Assembly: GCF_900188005.1 (NCBI RefSeq) | Contig: NZ_FZNR01000018.1 | Location: 1 to 64,000 of the forward strand | Direction of reading: 5' to 3' | Length of the DNA: 64,000 bases | Origin: Actinoplanes regularis | GTDB lineage: Bacteria; Actinomycetota; Actinomycetes; Mycobacteriales; Micromonosporaceae | Program-made: the position numbers and the translations under genes | The notes under the pieces: generated by a model | Seen by the model: the letters and a program-made list of their open reading frames with translations, nothing else | Told to the model about the DNA's origin: nothing | The model's database searches: none | Shown: piece by piece, positions 15,875 to 25,188 of the stretch | Layout of the letters: the number at the start of each line of letters is the position of its first letter | Numbering within the stretch: the first letter of the stretch is position 1

Positions 15875-16731
15875 TGCGACTTCCAGGCTGGCTCGCCCAG
15901 CACCTCGCGGCCCTGCGCGCCCTGCTCGTACTGACCGTCCTCACCGGTGTGCTCTACCCGCTCGCCGTCACCGCGGCCGCGCGCCTGCCCGGACTGCGAC
16001 ATCACGCCGACGGATCCCTCGTCCGCTCCGGCGACACCACGGTGGCGTCCGCCCTCATCGGACAGTCATTCACCGGCCCGGACGGCGCACCGCTGGTGCA
16101 GTACTTCCAGTCGCGTCCCTCGGCCGCCGGCTACGACCCGACAGCCACGGGCGCGTCCAATCTCGGTCCGGAGAGCGTGGTGGACACCGCGGCGGACCGG
16201 CCGAGCCTGCTCACCCAGGTGTGCGCGCGCAGCAACGCGATCGGTGCCCGCGAGGGCGTCGACGGGCGCCGCCCGTACTGCACCCCGCAGGGGGTCGGGG
16301 CGGTGCTGGCGGTGTTCCGCCGCGACGGGCTCACCGGCCCGGTCACCCGCGTGGTCAGCGTCAACGAAGCCTGCCCGGCCACCCCGTTCCAGGCCACCTA
16401 CCAGGGGATCACCGTGCGGTGCGCGGCAGCGGGCGAGGACTACTCCGCCGGGGTCGTCACCCCGGTCCGCGGCGACGCCCCCGCCCACCCGGCCGTGCCG
16501 GCGGACGCGGTCACCGCCGGCGGCTCCGGCCTCGACCCGGGCATCAGCCCCGCCTACGCCGACCTGCAGGTGGCCCGGATCGCCCGCGCCCGCGGCATCG
16601 ACCCGGCGACGCTGCGGCGACTGGTCGCCGCGCACACCACCGGCCGGGCCCTGGGCTTCCTGGGCGCGCCGGCGGTGAACGTGACCGGCCTCAACGCCGA
16701 CCTCGACACGACCTATCCGTTCCACGACTGA
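15874..16731 (+). CDS. kdpC: K+-transporting ATPase subunit KdpC, enlarged form
   Basis: 285 residues versus about 190 in Escherichia coli. The N-terminal membrane helix ('LLVLTVLTGVLYPLAVTAAA'), 'LIGQSFTGPDGAPLVQYFQSRPS', 'ASNLGP' and the C-terminal 'DPGISPAYADLQVARIAR' plus 'VNVTGLNADLD' are standard KdpC. Between 'NLGPES' and 'GSGLDPGIS' lies an insertion of ~110 residues with four cysteines, presumably extracellular. Long KdpC proteins are known in actinobacteria. KdpC helps assemble the pump and modulates ATP affinity. The start overlaps the kdpB stop. Confidence 0.93.
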   Translation: MRLPGWLAQHLAALRALLVLTVLTGVLYPLAVTAAARLPGLRHHADGSLVRSGDTTVASALIGQSFTGPDGAPLVQYFQSRPSAAGYDPTATGASNLGPESVVDTAADRPSLLTQVCARSNAIGAREGVDGRRPYCTPQGVGAVLAVFRRDGLTGPVTRVVSVNEACPATPFQATYQGITVRCAAAGEDYSAGVVTPVRGDAPAHPAVPADAVTAGGSGLDPGISPAYADLQVARIARARGIDPATLRRLVAAHTTGRALGFLGAPAVNVTGLNADLDTTYPFHD

Positions 16732-16755
16732 GCCGGACCGGGAGAGGATGGAACG

Positions 16756-19356
16756 GTGACCGCACGGGGACAGCTCCGCGTCTACCTGGGCGCCGCCCCC
16801 GGCGTCGGCAAGACCTACAGGATGCTCGAGGAGGGTCACCGCCGCCGGGCCCGCGGCACCGACGTGGTCGTCGGCTTCGTCGAGGGTCACGCCCGCCCGC
16901 ACACCGAGGCGCTCGTCGAGGGCCTGGAGGTCATACCCCGCACGACGATCACCTATCGGGGGGCGTCGTTCACCGAGATGGACCTCGAGGCCGTGCTGGC
17001 CCGCTGCCCCGAGGTCGCGCTCGTCGACGAGCTGGCGCACACCAACGTGCCCGGCAGCCACCACGCCAAACGCTGGCAGGACATCCAGACGCTGCTGGAG
17101 GCCGGGATCACGGTCGTCACCACGATCAACATCCAGCACCTGGAGTCGCTCAACGACGTCGTCCGCCAGATCACCGGGGTGCCGCAGCGCGAGACGGTCC
17201 CCGACGCGGTGGTCCGCCAGGCCGACCAGATCGAACTGGTCGACATGACCCCCGAGGCGCTGCGGCGGCGGATGGCCCACGGCAACATCTACGTCCCGGA
17301 GAAGGTCGACGCGGCGCTGGGCAACTACTTCCGCGTCGGCAACCTCACCGCCCTGCGCGAACTGGCCCTGCTCTGGGTCGCCGACAAGGTCGACGAACAG
17401 CTCGACCGCTACCGCGCCGAGAACCGGATCACCTCCACCTGGGAGACCCGGGAGCGGGTCGTGGTCGCGCTCACCGGCGGGGCCGAGGGCGAGACCCTGG
17501 TCCGGCGAGCCGCCCGGATCGCCGGCCGTACCAAGGGCGCGGACCTGCTCGCCGTCCACGTGGCCCGCAACGACGGTCTCGCCGGCGCCGACCCGGCCCA
17601 CCTGGCCCGCCAGCGCACCCTGGTGGAGGATCTCGGCGGCAGCTACCACCAGGTCGTCGGCGCCGACGTCCCGGCCGCGCTGCTCGACTTCGCCCGCGGC
17701 GTCAACGCCACCCAGCTGGTGCTCGGCGCGAGCCGGCGCGGCCGCTTCGCGCAGCTCTTCTCCTCCGGCGTCGGGGTCACCACCACCGCCGGATCCGGGC
17801 CCATCGACGTCCACCTGGTCACCCACGCACAGGTCCGCAGGGGCCGGCGCCCGACGGCGGCGAACCGCGGGCTGACCACCCGGCGGCGAGCGGCCGGATT
17901 CGCCCTGGCCGCCGCCGGGCTGCCGCTGCTGACCATCGCGCTCACCCAGGCGCACGGCACCCTGAGCCTGCCCAGCGACATCCTGCTGTATCTCGCCGCG
18001 GTCGTCGCGGTCGCCCTGGTCGGCGGCCTGTACCCGGCGCTGCTCGCCGCCGTCGCCGCGTTCCTGCTGCTCAACTGGTACTTCACCCCGCCCGTGCACG
18101 AGCTGACCATCGCCGAGCGCGAGAACATCCTCGCCCTGACCGTGTTCCTGCTGGCCGCAGTCGCGGTCAGCGCCGTGGTGGACCTCGCCGCCCGGCGCAC
18201 CCGCGAGGCCGCCCGCGCCCGCGCCGAGGCCGAGACCCTGTCCACCCTCGCCGGCAGCGTCCTGCGCGGCAGCCGGCCGCTGCCCGCCCTGCTCGACCAG
18301 ATCCGGGAGACCCTGCGGCTGACCGGGGTGACGCTGCTCGAACGACGCGACGGCACCCCGGCCGGCCCGAACCTGAACCGCGAGCCGGCCGCCTGGCGGC
18401 TCGTCGCCGCGGTCGGTGACCAGCCGTGCCTGACCCCGGCGCAGGGCGACGCCGACGTCGCCGCCGACGACCGGATGTCGCTGGTGCTGCGCGGGCATCC
18501 GCTGCAGGCCGCCGACCGGCGCCTGGTCGAGGCGTTCGCCGTGCACGCCGCGATCGCGCTGCGCCAGGAGCGCCTGGCGGAGCAGGCGGCCGCCGCCGGG
18601 CCGCTCGCCGAGATCGACAAGCTGCGGACCGCCCTGCTCTCCGCCGTCAGCCACGACCTGCGCACGCCGCTCGCCTCGGCCAGCGCCGCGGTCGAGGGCC
18701 TGCTCAACCCCGATCTCCCGTTCACCGACGAGGACCGTCACGAGCTGCTGGACACCGTGCGGGAGTCGCTCGACCGGCTCACCCGCCTGGTGGAGAATCT
18801 GCTCGACATGAGCCGCCTGCAGGCCGGCGCGCTGGGCATGGCCCCGGAACACCTCAGCGTCGCCGACACCGTCCCCCGCGTCGTGGACGATCTGGCCGGC
18901 TCCGCACGCGACGTGCGTGTCCACATCCCCGACGACCTGCCCGAGTTGCACGCCGACCCGGCCCTGCTGGAACGCGCCCTGGCCAACCTGCTCGCCAACG
19001 CCCTGCGCTACAGCCCACCGGAGCGGCCACCGCTGATCACCGCCAGCGAGCACGGCGGCCGGGTCGAGATCCGCGTCGTCGACCACGGGCCCGGCATCCC
19101 CGTACCGGAATGGGATCGGATCTTCCTGCCCTTCCAACGCGTCGGCGACCGCGACAACACCACCGGCGTCGGCCTCGGCCTGGCCCTGTCCCGCGGGCTG
19201 ATCGAGGCCATGGGCGGTACCCTCACCCCCGACACCACCCCCGGCGGAGGCCTGACCATGACCATCAGCCTGCCCGCCGTCGAACCCGGCGGCGCCGGGG
19301 AGGACGCCGACCCCGCCGTCCTCGACCGCGTCGACCACTGGCAGAGCACCCCGTGA
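16756..19356 (+). CDS. kdpD: Osmosensitive K+ sensor histidine kinase KdpD
   Basis: 866 residues. The N-terminal KdpD domain has Walker A 'GAAPGVGKT' (residues ~11-19) and 'ALVDELAHTNVPGS'. A Usp-like domain follows (~230-365), then four membrane helices (~375-480), a GAF-like region and HisKA with H633 in 'AVSHDLRTPLASAS'. HATPase boxes are 'LLANALRYSP', 'DHGPGIPVPEWD' and 'GVGLGLALSRG'. It senses potassium limitation and turgor and phosphorylates KdpE. It starts 24 bp after kdpC with GGGAGAGG upstream of a GTG, and its stop overlaps kdpE by 4 bp. Confidence 0.95.
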   Translation: MTARGQLRVYLGAAPGVGKTYRMLEEGHRRRARGTDVVVGFVEGHARPHTEALVEGLEVIPRTTITYRGASFTEMDLEAVLARCPEVALVDELAHTNVPGSHHAKRWQDIQTLLEAGITVVTTINIQHLESLNDVVRQITGVPQRETVPDAVVRQADQIELVDMTPEALRRRMAHGNIYVPEKVDAALGNYFRVGNLTALRELALLWVADKVDEQLDRYRAENRITSTWETRERVVVALTGGAEGETLVRRAARIAGRTKGADLLAVHVARNDGLAGADPAHLARQRTLVEDLGGSYHQVVGADVPAALLDFARGVNATQLVLGASRRGRFAQLFSSGVGVTTTAGSGPIDVHLVTHAQVRRGRRPTAANRGLTTRRRAAGFALAAAGLPLLTIALTQAHGTLSLPSDILLYLAAVVAVALVGGLYPALLAAVAAFLLLNWYFTPPVHELTIAERENILALTVFLLAAVAVSAVVDLAARRTREAARARAEAETLSTLAGSVLRGSRPLPALLDQIRETLRLTGVTLLERRDGTPAGPNLNREPAAWRLVAAVGDQPCLTPAQGDADVAADDRMSLVLRGHPLQAADRRLVEAFAVHAAIALRQERLAEQAAAAGPLAEIDKLRTALLSAVSHDLRTPLASASAAVEGLLNPDLPFTDEDRHELLDTVRESLDRLTRLVENLLDMSRLQAGALGMAPEHLSVADTVPRVVDDLAGSARDVRVHIPDDLPELHADPALLERALANLLANALRYSPPERPPLITASEHGGRVEIRVVDHGPGIPVPEWDRIFLPFQRVGDRDNTTGVGLGLALSRGLIEAMGGTLTPDTTPGGGLTMTISLPAVEPGGAGEDADPAVLDRVDHWQSTP

Positions 19357-20036
19357 CCCGCCTGCTCGTCGTCGACGACGACCCGCAGATCCTGCGCGCC
19401 GTCCGGATCAACCTGCACGCCCGCCGGTACGAGGTGGTCACCGCCGCCGACGGCGCCGAAGCGCTGCACGCCGCCGCCGGCGAGCACCCGGACCTGATCG
19501 TGCTCGACCTCGGCCTGCCCGACCTGGACGGCGTCGAGGTGATCCGCCGGCTGCGCGCCTGGACGCCCATCCCGATCATCATCCTGTCCGGCCGCCTCGA
19601 CAGCCGGCAGAAGGTCGACGCCCTCGACGCCGGAGCCGACGACTACGTCACCAAGCCCTTCAGCGTCGAGGAGCTTCTCGCCCGCATCCGCGCCGTGACC
19701 CGCCGCACCACCACCACGACCGGCACACCGGAACCGATCCGGATCGGCCCGCTGACCATCGACATCGCCGACCGCACGATCCGCGCCGAGGACGGCTCCC
19801 CCGGCGTCCACCTGACGCCCGTGGAATGGCAGCTGCTCGAGGTCCTGGCCCGCAACCCGGGCAGACTCGTCAGCCAGCGGCAGCTCCTGCAGCAGGTCTG
19901 GGGACCGACCTACCTGAAAGAGACCGACTACCTGCGCCAGTACGTCAAACACCTGCGCCGCAAACTCGAACCCGAACCCACCCGGCCCCGCTACCTGATC
20001 ACCGAACCCGGCATGGGCTACCGCTTGCAGCCGTAG
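19353..20036 (+). CDS. kdpE: KdpE-type response regulator (OmpR/PhoB family)
   Basis: 227 residues from GTG 19353. The receiver domain has 'VVDDDPQ', phospho-acceptor D52 in 'IVLDLGLPDLDG' and 'DDYVTKPFS'. A winged-helix output domain follows (residues ~130-227) with 'LTPVEWQLLEVLARNPGRLV' and 'YLRQYVKHLRRKLEPEP'. It should bind the kdp promoter ahead of the micropeptide/kdpF start. The gene is coupled to kdpD by a 4-bp overlap. Confidence 0.95.
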   Translation: MTRLLVVDDDPQILRAVRINLHARRYEVVTAADGAEALHAAAGEHPDLIVLDLGLPDLDGVEVIRRLRAWTPIPIIILSGRLDSRQKVDALDAGADDYVTKPFSVEELLARIRAVTRRTTTTTGTPEPIRIGPLTIDIADRTIRAEDGSPGVHLTPVEWQLLEVLARNPGRLVSQRQLLQQVWGPTYLKETDYLRQYVKHLRRKLEPEPTRPRYLITEPGMGYRLQP

Positions 20037-20830
20037 TCATTCGAAGATCACCTGCGTCCACGAACGGATCTTCTCGGGTGTCTGCACGATGCCCGAGGTG
20101 TAGATGCCGCTCGCGGGGATCTCGATACCCGCGAGCCGGGCGCCGACGATCCGGTGGTGACCGGAGAGGATGGTGCCCCGACTGTCGACGATGATCTTGT
20201 TAGCGGGATCGTTCCAGTTCCACTGGCCGGCCTTCATCCGCGCCGCATACCCCTCCGCCTTACCGAGGTCGACGAAGGTCTGCGACGGCGTGAATCTCGA
20301 CCCGGCCACGAGCTTCTCCAGGTTCCGCCCGACCTGCGGCACGCCGGAAAGGATCCGGCCGCCGAGCTGGGCGGCCCGGCCGGCGCCGTAGGTCGTGACG
20401 AGGCGCGAGATCACGTTGCCGGGCCGGGAGCCCGGCCTCAACCTCACGATCATGTCGACCGGGTCCCGGCCGTCCAGATCCATGCTGCGCCAGCAGTCGT
20501 CGTGGAACGGCGTCGGCGGGGGGCTGCTCGAGCGTGTAGCCACCGGCACGGTCCGACATCAGGACGGAGTAGGCGACCGTGACCGGGAACGGCTGGGGCG
20601 CCTCGTCGAAGGTGCTCGGCGAGGCGACGACCAGGTCGGTGGCGCCGTCGCCGTTCCAGTCGCCGGTCAGCCAGCGGTTGGGAGCGCGGTCCTCATGGCG
20701 CGCGAGCTTGTACCAGAAGTTGAGGTGCTCGGCCGTGAGCCGGGTCCGGTGCGACACCGTCCGGTAGCTGCCGTCGCCCCGGGAGAACGCGGTGATGAGG
20801 CGTACGTGATCGCCGCCGTCCCGCCGATCG
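20037..20830 (-). pseudogene. Broken FG-GAP-repeat protein with C-terminal ParB-like domain
   Basis: Two frames together encode one protein. The upstream frame (20830 to ~20520) has FG-GAP/VCBS calcium-blade repeats ('WLTGDWNGDGATDLVVASPS', 'HVRLITAFSRGDGSYRTV'). The downstream frame (~20520 to 20037) continues a blade ('SMDLDGRDPVDMIVRL') and ends in a ParB/sulfiredoxin-like domain ('IIVDSRGTILSGHHRIVGA'). The switch falls at a run of six G (20518-20523). The 5' part is missing: the frame runs into the 3' end of the next gene. The layout resembles RHS/VCBS polymorphic toxins, where such a C-terminal domain is the effector. I infer a fossil; a sequencing error in the G run would explain the shift but not the missing start. 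Confidence 0.65.
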
Positions 20831-21817
20831 TCAGCCCTGGATCTGGGACAGGGTCCGCATGGCGGTGTGCTCGCGAGCGGCGAGGTCGGTGAGCAGCTGC
20901 GACGCGCGGGCCAGGTGGGCCGGGTCGCCGGACTCGCCGGCGGCGGTGATCAGGGCGGCGACCTCGGTCCACAGCGGGGCGATCTCGGCGTACATCCGCT
21001 GCCCGAGGCGCAGGCTGTCGTCGTCGACGACCGTGGCGCACTCGGCGAGGAAGTCCCGGTACATGGCGCGGAACAGGGCACCGCCCGTTCCGCCGCGCTC
21101 CATCAGCATCGCGGCCAGCGGCAGGTCACATTTCGGGTCGGTGGAGCGGTCGAACCATTTCGGCACCCGCGCGGCCGCCTTGGCGATGCCACGGTGGCCG
21201 AGGTTGGCGATCGGCGGGTTGAGGAAGACGTCCGCGTTGCCGCGGATCGCCGTCCGGATCACGGCGCCGAGTTCGGGGCGGGTGGCGGGAACGTCGAGGG
21301 TGAAGGAGAGGTTCCGGCCGGTCATCGGCCCGCGCTCACCGCGGGCGAGTTCCAGGCTGGGCCGGCTGGTCGTGACGGCGCCGCCCTGCTGGGCGGTGTC
21401 GATCAGATAGGCGTACGTGTCGTCGTAGCCGTACATCGCGACGACGTGCCCGCCGAAGTGGGTCTTCGTCGTGAAGTACTCCAGGTGGTAGCAGTCCAGC
21501 TGCAGACCGACCGGGCGGCCGGCGTCCAGGGCCGCGGTGACGTTGCGCCAGGCCTTGGCCGTCGAGGCGGTCTGTTCGACGCGCAGGGTCAGGCCGAGCC
21601 GCTCGGCGAGGGTGTGGGTGATCGTCATCGGTTTGGAGCGGCCGCCGAGGAACGGGAAGTCCAGGTTCCTGGCGTCCCAGTAGACGAAGCCCAGCCCCTC
21701 GCCAAGCCCGAAGAGCATCGGCTCGGACAGCTCCCAGCCCGCCTGGCGCAGCAGGACGCCCAGCGCGGTCGTCTCGCAGTGCTGACCGGCCGGAACGGCC
21801 ACATCCTCGATGATCAT
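20831..21817 (-). CDS. BtrH-like (DUF4872/C39-peptidase-like) protein
   Basis: About 328 residues from ATG 21817, chosen for GGGGGA upstream. The N-terminal domain resembles the butirosin BtrH fold, a papain/C39-like scaffold: 'HCETTALGVLLRQAG', 'LFGLGEGLGFVYWD', 'GGHVVAMYGYDDTYAYLID'. A helical DUF4872-type C-terminus follows (~190-328). BtrH transfers an acyl group from a carrier protein in aminoglycoside side-chain synthesis. Here no carrier protein or biosynthetic genes are adjacent, so the substrate is unknown. It could act on a peptide or acyl donor encoded elsewhere. Confidence 0.75.
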   Translation of the reverse strand: MIIEDVAVPAGQHCETTALGVLLRQAGWELSEPMLFGLGEGLGFVYWDARNLDFPFLGGRSKPMTITHTLAERLGLTLRVEQTASTAKAWRNVTAALDAGRPVGLQLDCYHLEYFTTKTHFGGHVVAMYGYDDTYAYLIDTAQQGGAVTTSRPSLELARGERGPMTGRNLSFTLDVPATRPELGAVIRTAIRGNADVFLNPPIANLGHRGIAKAAARVPKWFDRSTDPKCDLPLAAMLMERGGTGGALFRAMYRDFLAECATVVDDDSLRLGQRMYAEIAPLWTEVAALITAAGESGDPAHLARASQLLTDLAAREHTAMRTLSQIQG

Positions 21818-21988
21818 TTCGGGTCCCCCGTCTCGCCGAGCTGACCTGGTCATCCTCACAGACCGGCCGCCCGCAGGCCGTCCTGGGGCGATAGGACGGT
21901 CGCGCCGGGGCGGAACCTGGCGACCACCACGATCTTGAATGGGCGTATCGTGGCCGCTCGATGTCGATCTAGATCACGAGGGCCAAAC

Positions 21989-23188
21989 ATGTCCATACGT
22001 CTGAAAGTGTTGCGCGCCGCGGTCGCGTTGACGCTCTGCGTCTCCGCCGCGCAGGTCGCCGGGAGTCCGGCGCTCGCCGCCGCGGCACCGACCTCGCTGC
22101 CGGCCGGCCAGTTCACGCTCACCGCCAACTACACCCAGTTCAGCGCGCTCAACACCGCGCTGGCCACGAAGCTGGGTTCGGCGACGGTGTCCGACGTGAT
22201 GGACAACGCCAACCACGACCGCCAGGCGATCACCGACTCGCTGAACCTGCCCGGCTACAGCACCGGTTTCCAGTTCGACGACGGGGATGTCGGCGACTGC
22301 ACGAACTTCCCGCAGGGCATCACCACCAGCCGGGACGCGGTCGGCACCGCGAACAGCGGAAACTACGACGGTCACCAGCTGATCCTGGTCAGCTGGTACA
22401 CCAAGGACGGCTGTGACGGCGACTCGTCGCGCAGCCGCATCACGCTGGTCGACTGGGACGCGACCTACCCGAACAAGTACCGCAAGATCCTGCTGGTCGA
22501 GCCGACCGGGACGGCCGCCGCGCCGAGCTTCAAGGACGTCGTGGTCCACGCGGGCGGCGTCTCCTGGTACGGCAACTACCTGTATGTCGCGGACACCGGC
22601 CACGGGATGCGGGTGTTCGACATGACGAAGATCCTCAAGACCAGCACCGGTGGTACCGCCGACCAGATCGGCCGGCAGAGCGACACCACGTACTACGCGC
22701 ACAACTACGCGTACGTGCTGCCGCAGATCGGCAAGATCACGGCCGCCACCACGTCGGGTACCTCGCTGGCCTGGTCGTCGATCTCGCTGGACCGGGCGGA
22801 CCCGTCGATCGTGATGACCGAGTACACCTGCACGTCCGGGTGCACCTCGTACCCGAACCGGGCGCCCCGGGCGATCCGCTTCCCGTTCGCCTCCGGCCTC
22901 ACCACGTTCGCGGCCAGCACCACGGCGTCCGAGGCGCTGCAGCTGCCCTGGTACAAGCTGAACGGGGTCGCCTCGCACAACGGCCGCTGGTGGTTCAACT
23001 CCTCGGGCGACAAGAAGCTGTACTACTGGACGCCGGCCGCGGGTCCCTCGTCGTACGCCTGGGTGAGCGGCGGCGAGAGCATCAGCTACTGGGAGGACAG
23101 CACCAACCCGGACCTGCTCTGGTCGCTGCAGGAGCCGATCGGCCACCGCAACGTGTTCGCGGTCGAGCAGGCCAGCTACGACGGCTGA
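21989..23188 (+). CDS. Secreted protein of unknown function, 399 aa
   Basis: ATG 21989 opens a Sec signal peptide ('LRAAVALTLCVSAAQVAGSP', cleavage near 'ALAAA'). The mature part has motifs of a beta-propeller-like secreted protein: 'HQLILVSWYTKDGCDGDSSR', 'GGVSWYGNYLYVADTGHGMR', 'TEYTCTSGCTSYPNR', 'GHRNVFAVEQASYDG'. Cysteines come in pairs (about residues 103 and 137, 292 and 296), suggesting disulfides. The gene stands alone, with a strong hairpin right after its stop. Similar proteins are common in actinomycetes; I know no assigned role. Confidence 0.8.
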   Translation: MSIRLKVLRAAVALTLCVSAAQVAGSPALAAAAPTSLPAGQFTLTANYTQFSALNTALATKLGSATVSDVMDNANHDRQAITDSLNLPGYSTGFQFDDGDVGDCTNFPQGITTSRDAVGTANSGNYDGHQLILVSWYTKDGCDGDSSRSRITLVDWDATYPNKYRKILLVEPTGTAAAPSFKDVVVHAGGVSWYGNYLYVADTGHGMRVFDMTKILKTSTGGTADQIGRQSDTTYYAHNYAYVLPQIGKITAATTSGTSLAWSSISLDRADPSIVMTEYTCTSGCTSYPNRAPRAIRFPFASGLTTFAASTTASEALQLPWYKLNGVASHNGRWWFNSSGDKKLYYWTPAAGPSSYAWVSGGESISYWEDSTNPDLLWSLQEPIGHRNVFAVEQASYDG

Positions 23189-23193
23189 TCCCC

Positions 23194-23224
23194 GATCGGG
23201 CGGAGCGGACCGCTCCGCCCGATC
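23194..23224 (+). terminator. Hairpin terminator after the secreted protein gene
   Basis: A perfect 15-bp inverted repeat (GATCGGGCGGAGCGG and its complement) with almost no loop starts six bases after the stop codon. There is no clear U tract, as is usual in high-GC actinobacteria. Confidence 0.7.
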
Positions 23225-23304
23225 CCCGAGCCGTGGCCAGATCTCGTCGGAAGGCGGCATTCCAGCCACTGCTCGAAACGCGTGCCTCCGATGACCATGG
23301 GGAC

Positions 23305-23955
23305 ATGCGTGCACAGTTCCTGCTCTTCGACGGTTTCGACGCCCTCGACGTCGTCGCCCCGTACGAAATCCTCTGCGCCGGAAGCGGGTTTTCAGGCCCC
23401 GGCACGGCACACGACGTCGCACTCGTCAGCGTGGACGGCCCGCGGACGGTCGCATCCGGAACCCCGGGCATCAGCCTGACCGCGACCGCGGCCCTCGACC
23501 CCTCGGCACCCGGCTATGTCGTCGTCCCCGGCGCGGCCGGCCCGATCGACGGTGACCCAGACGAGGGCGTGGAGACGATTCCGGTGCTGCTCGCCCGGTT
23601 CGCCGCCGGCGCGGCGCCGCTGCTGCGGCGTGCGCTGGCCGACCCGCAGGTGACGGTCGCGACCGTCTGCGGCGGCTCCCTGGCCCTGGCGATGGCCGGC
23701 CTGATCGAGGGGCGGTACGCGAACACCCACATCCAGGGCTTCGGCATGCTCGAGGCCGCCGGTGTGAACGCGGTCCGCGCCCGCGTCGTCGACGACGGCG
23801 ACCTGATCTCCGCAGGTGGGGTCACCTCGGGCCTGGACCTCGGCCTCTATCTGCTGGAACGCGACTTCGGCCCGCGCGTGGCGCACGCCGTCGAGGAGCT
23901 CCTCGAATACGAGAGGCGCGGCACCACCTGGAAAAACACCGGCCACAAGGGATAG
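23305..23955 (+). CDS. DJ-1/PfpI family protein
   Basis: 216 residues with the class-I glutamine-amidotransferase-like fold of the DJ-1/PfpI family: 'LLFDGFDALDVVAPYEILC', 'GYVVVPGA' and the nucleophile-elbow cysteine in 'VATVCGGSLALAMAGLIEGR', then 'NTHIQGFGMLEAAGV' and 'SAGGVTSGLDLGLYLLER'. This pattern is closest to isonitrile-hydratase-like or AraC N-terminal-like members, but there is no HTH domain. A cytoplasmic hydrolase or stress protein is likely; the substrate is unknown. ATG 23305 follows 'ATGGGG', a weak ribosome site. It is convergent with the alcohol dehydrogenase gene. Confidence 0.85.
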   Translation: MRAQFLLFDGFDALDVVAPYEILCAGSGFSGPGTAHDVALVSVDGPRTVASGTPGISLTATAALDPSAPGYVVVPGAAGPIDGDPDEGVETIPVLLARFAAGAAPLLRRALADPQVTVATVCGGSLALAMAGLIEGRYANTHIQGFGMLEAAGVNAVRARVVDDGDLISAGGVTSGLDLGLYLLERDFGPRVAHAVEELLEYERRGTTWKNTGHKG

Positions 23956-23960
23956 AACGG

Positions 23961-25115
23961 CTACCGGGCCGCGGCGAGCACCGCGTGCAACTCCGCCGGA
24001 GACAGGGCGATCGGATTCCCCCGCATACTGCTGGACCCGGCCGCCTTGGTCACGATCTCGTCGGAGCTTCGCGCGGCCAGGCCGTACGCGTCGAGCCCTC
24101 GCACACCCAGCAGCGAGACCGTCTCCCGCAGCCAGGCCAGCCCGTCCTCGACGGTCGCCTCGGGCCGTCCGGTCAGCAGTCGCGCGGCCTCCGCGAACCG
24201 CTCCAGCGCCGGGTCGGCGGCGTCGCGGGCCCGCAGCGCCCGGACGTTCGCCTCGACGACCGGGGCGAGCAGGGCCGCGCAGGCCACGCCGTGCGGTACG
24301 GCGACCATCCCGCCCACCACGCCGGCGAACCCGTGCACCGCGCCCAGTTTCGCGTTCGCCAGGGACATCCCGCCGAGCAGGCTGCACAGCGCCATGTCGG
24401 TACGGGCCTCGACGTCCGACCCATCCGCACAGGCCCGGCGGAGCGCCCGTCCGGCCCGGCGCAGACCCTCGCGGGCGAGCCCGTCGCTGACCGGATTCGC
24501 GTACGCCGACACGAAGGGCTCCAGGCACTGGGTCAGGGCGTCCAGTCCGCTGGACGCGGTGACCGCCGGTGGGCAGCCAAGCGTAAGCAGCGGGTCCACC
24601 AACGCCACCCGGGGCAGCAGGTGCGGGCCGCGCAGACTGGCCTTCAGCCCCGCCTCGGGGACGGTGAGCACCGCGTTCGCCGTGACCTCCGCACCGGTGC
24701 CGGAGGTGGTCGGCACGGCCACGAACGGCACGCTGGGACGGGTGATCGGCCGGCCGCGCCCGACGATCTCCAGGTGGTCGAGCGGGTCGGTGCCGTTGCC
24801 GAGCAGCGCGGCCACGGCCTTGCCGAGATCCAGTACGCTTCCGCCGCCGACGGCCACGACGACATCGGCGCCGTGCGCCCGGGCGGCCGCGACGGCGTCA
24901 CGGGCGTCGTCGACCGCCGGCTCGCCGGCCACCTGCCAGATCCGGTACGGCGACGGCAGCCGGTCGATCAGCTCGGCATGCCGGTCCGGGCGCGCCCCGG
25001 TGCACACGAACGGCCGGGCACCGAGACCACCGACGAGGTCCGGCAACTCGGCCGCCCGCCCGGGCCCGAACAGCACGCTGGTCGCGGTGGCGAACCCGAA
25101 CGACACCCCGCTCAT
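23961..25115 (-). CDS. Iron-containing alcohol dehydrogenase / maleylacetate reductase-like
   Basis: About 384 residues from ATG 25115 ('MSGVSFGFATATSVLFGPGR'). Group III dehydrogenase features: NAD(P) motif 'VAVGGGSVLDLGKAVAAL', 'VPTTSGTGAEVTANAVL', and metal-binding helices 'AVHGFAGVVGGMVAVPHGVA' with conserved histidines. The family reduces aldehydes or maleylacetate with NAD(P)H. An ABM-family monooxygenase lies just upstream on the same strand, a pairing seen in aromatic-compound or aldehyde metabolism operons. The substrate cannot be fixed from sequence. An alternative start at 25148 is possible. Confidence 0.87.
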   Translation of the reverse strand: MSGVSFGFATATSVLFGPGRAAELPDLVGGLGARPFVCTGARPDRHAELIDRLPSPYRIWQVAGEPAVDDARDAVAAARAHGADVVVAVGGGSVLDLGKAVAALLGNGTDPLDHLEIVGRGRPITRPSVPFVAVPTTSGTGAEVTANAVLTVPEAGLKASLRGPHLLPRVALVDPLLTLGCPPAVTASSGLDALTQCLEPFVSAYANPVSDGLAREGLRRAGRALRRACADGSDVEARTDMALCSLLGGMSLANAKLGAVHGFAGVVGGMVAVPHGVACAALLAPVVEANVRALRARDAADPALERFAEAARLLTGRPEATVEDGLAWLRETVSLLGVRGLDAYGLAARSSDEIVTKAAGSSSMRGNPIALSPAELHAVLAAAR

Positions 25116-25188
25116 GACGCCCCCTCCGCTGCGCTCCAGCGTCCCCATGAGCCGACAACCGTGCCCATTGACTCGCTCGCAAGCTCAC

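Noticed and set aside
16066..19338. A 1,090-codon minus-strand open frame
   Set aside because: Antisense shadow of kdpC and kdpD with low-complexity composition.
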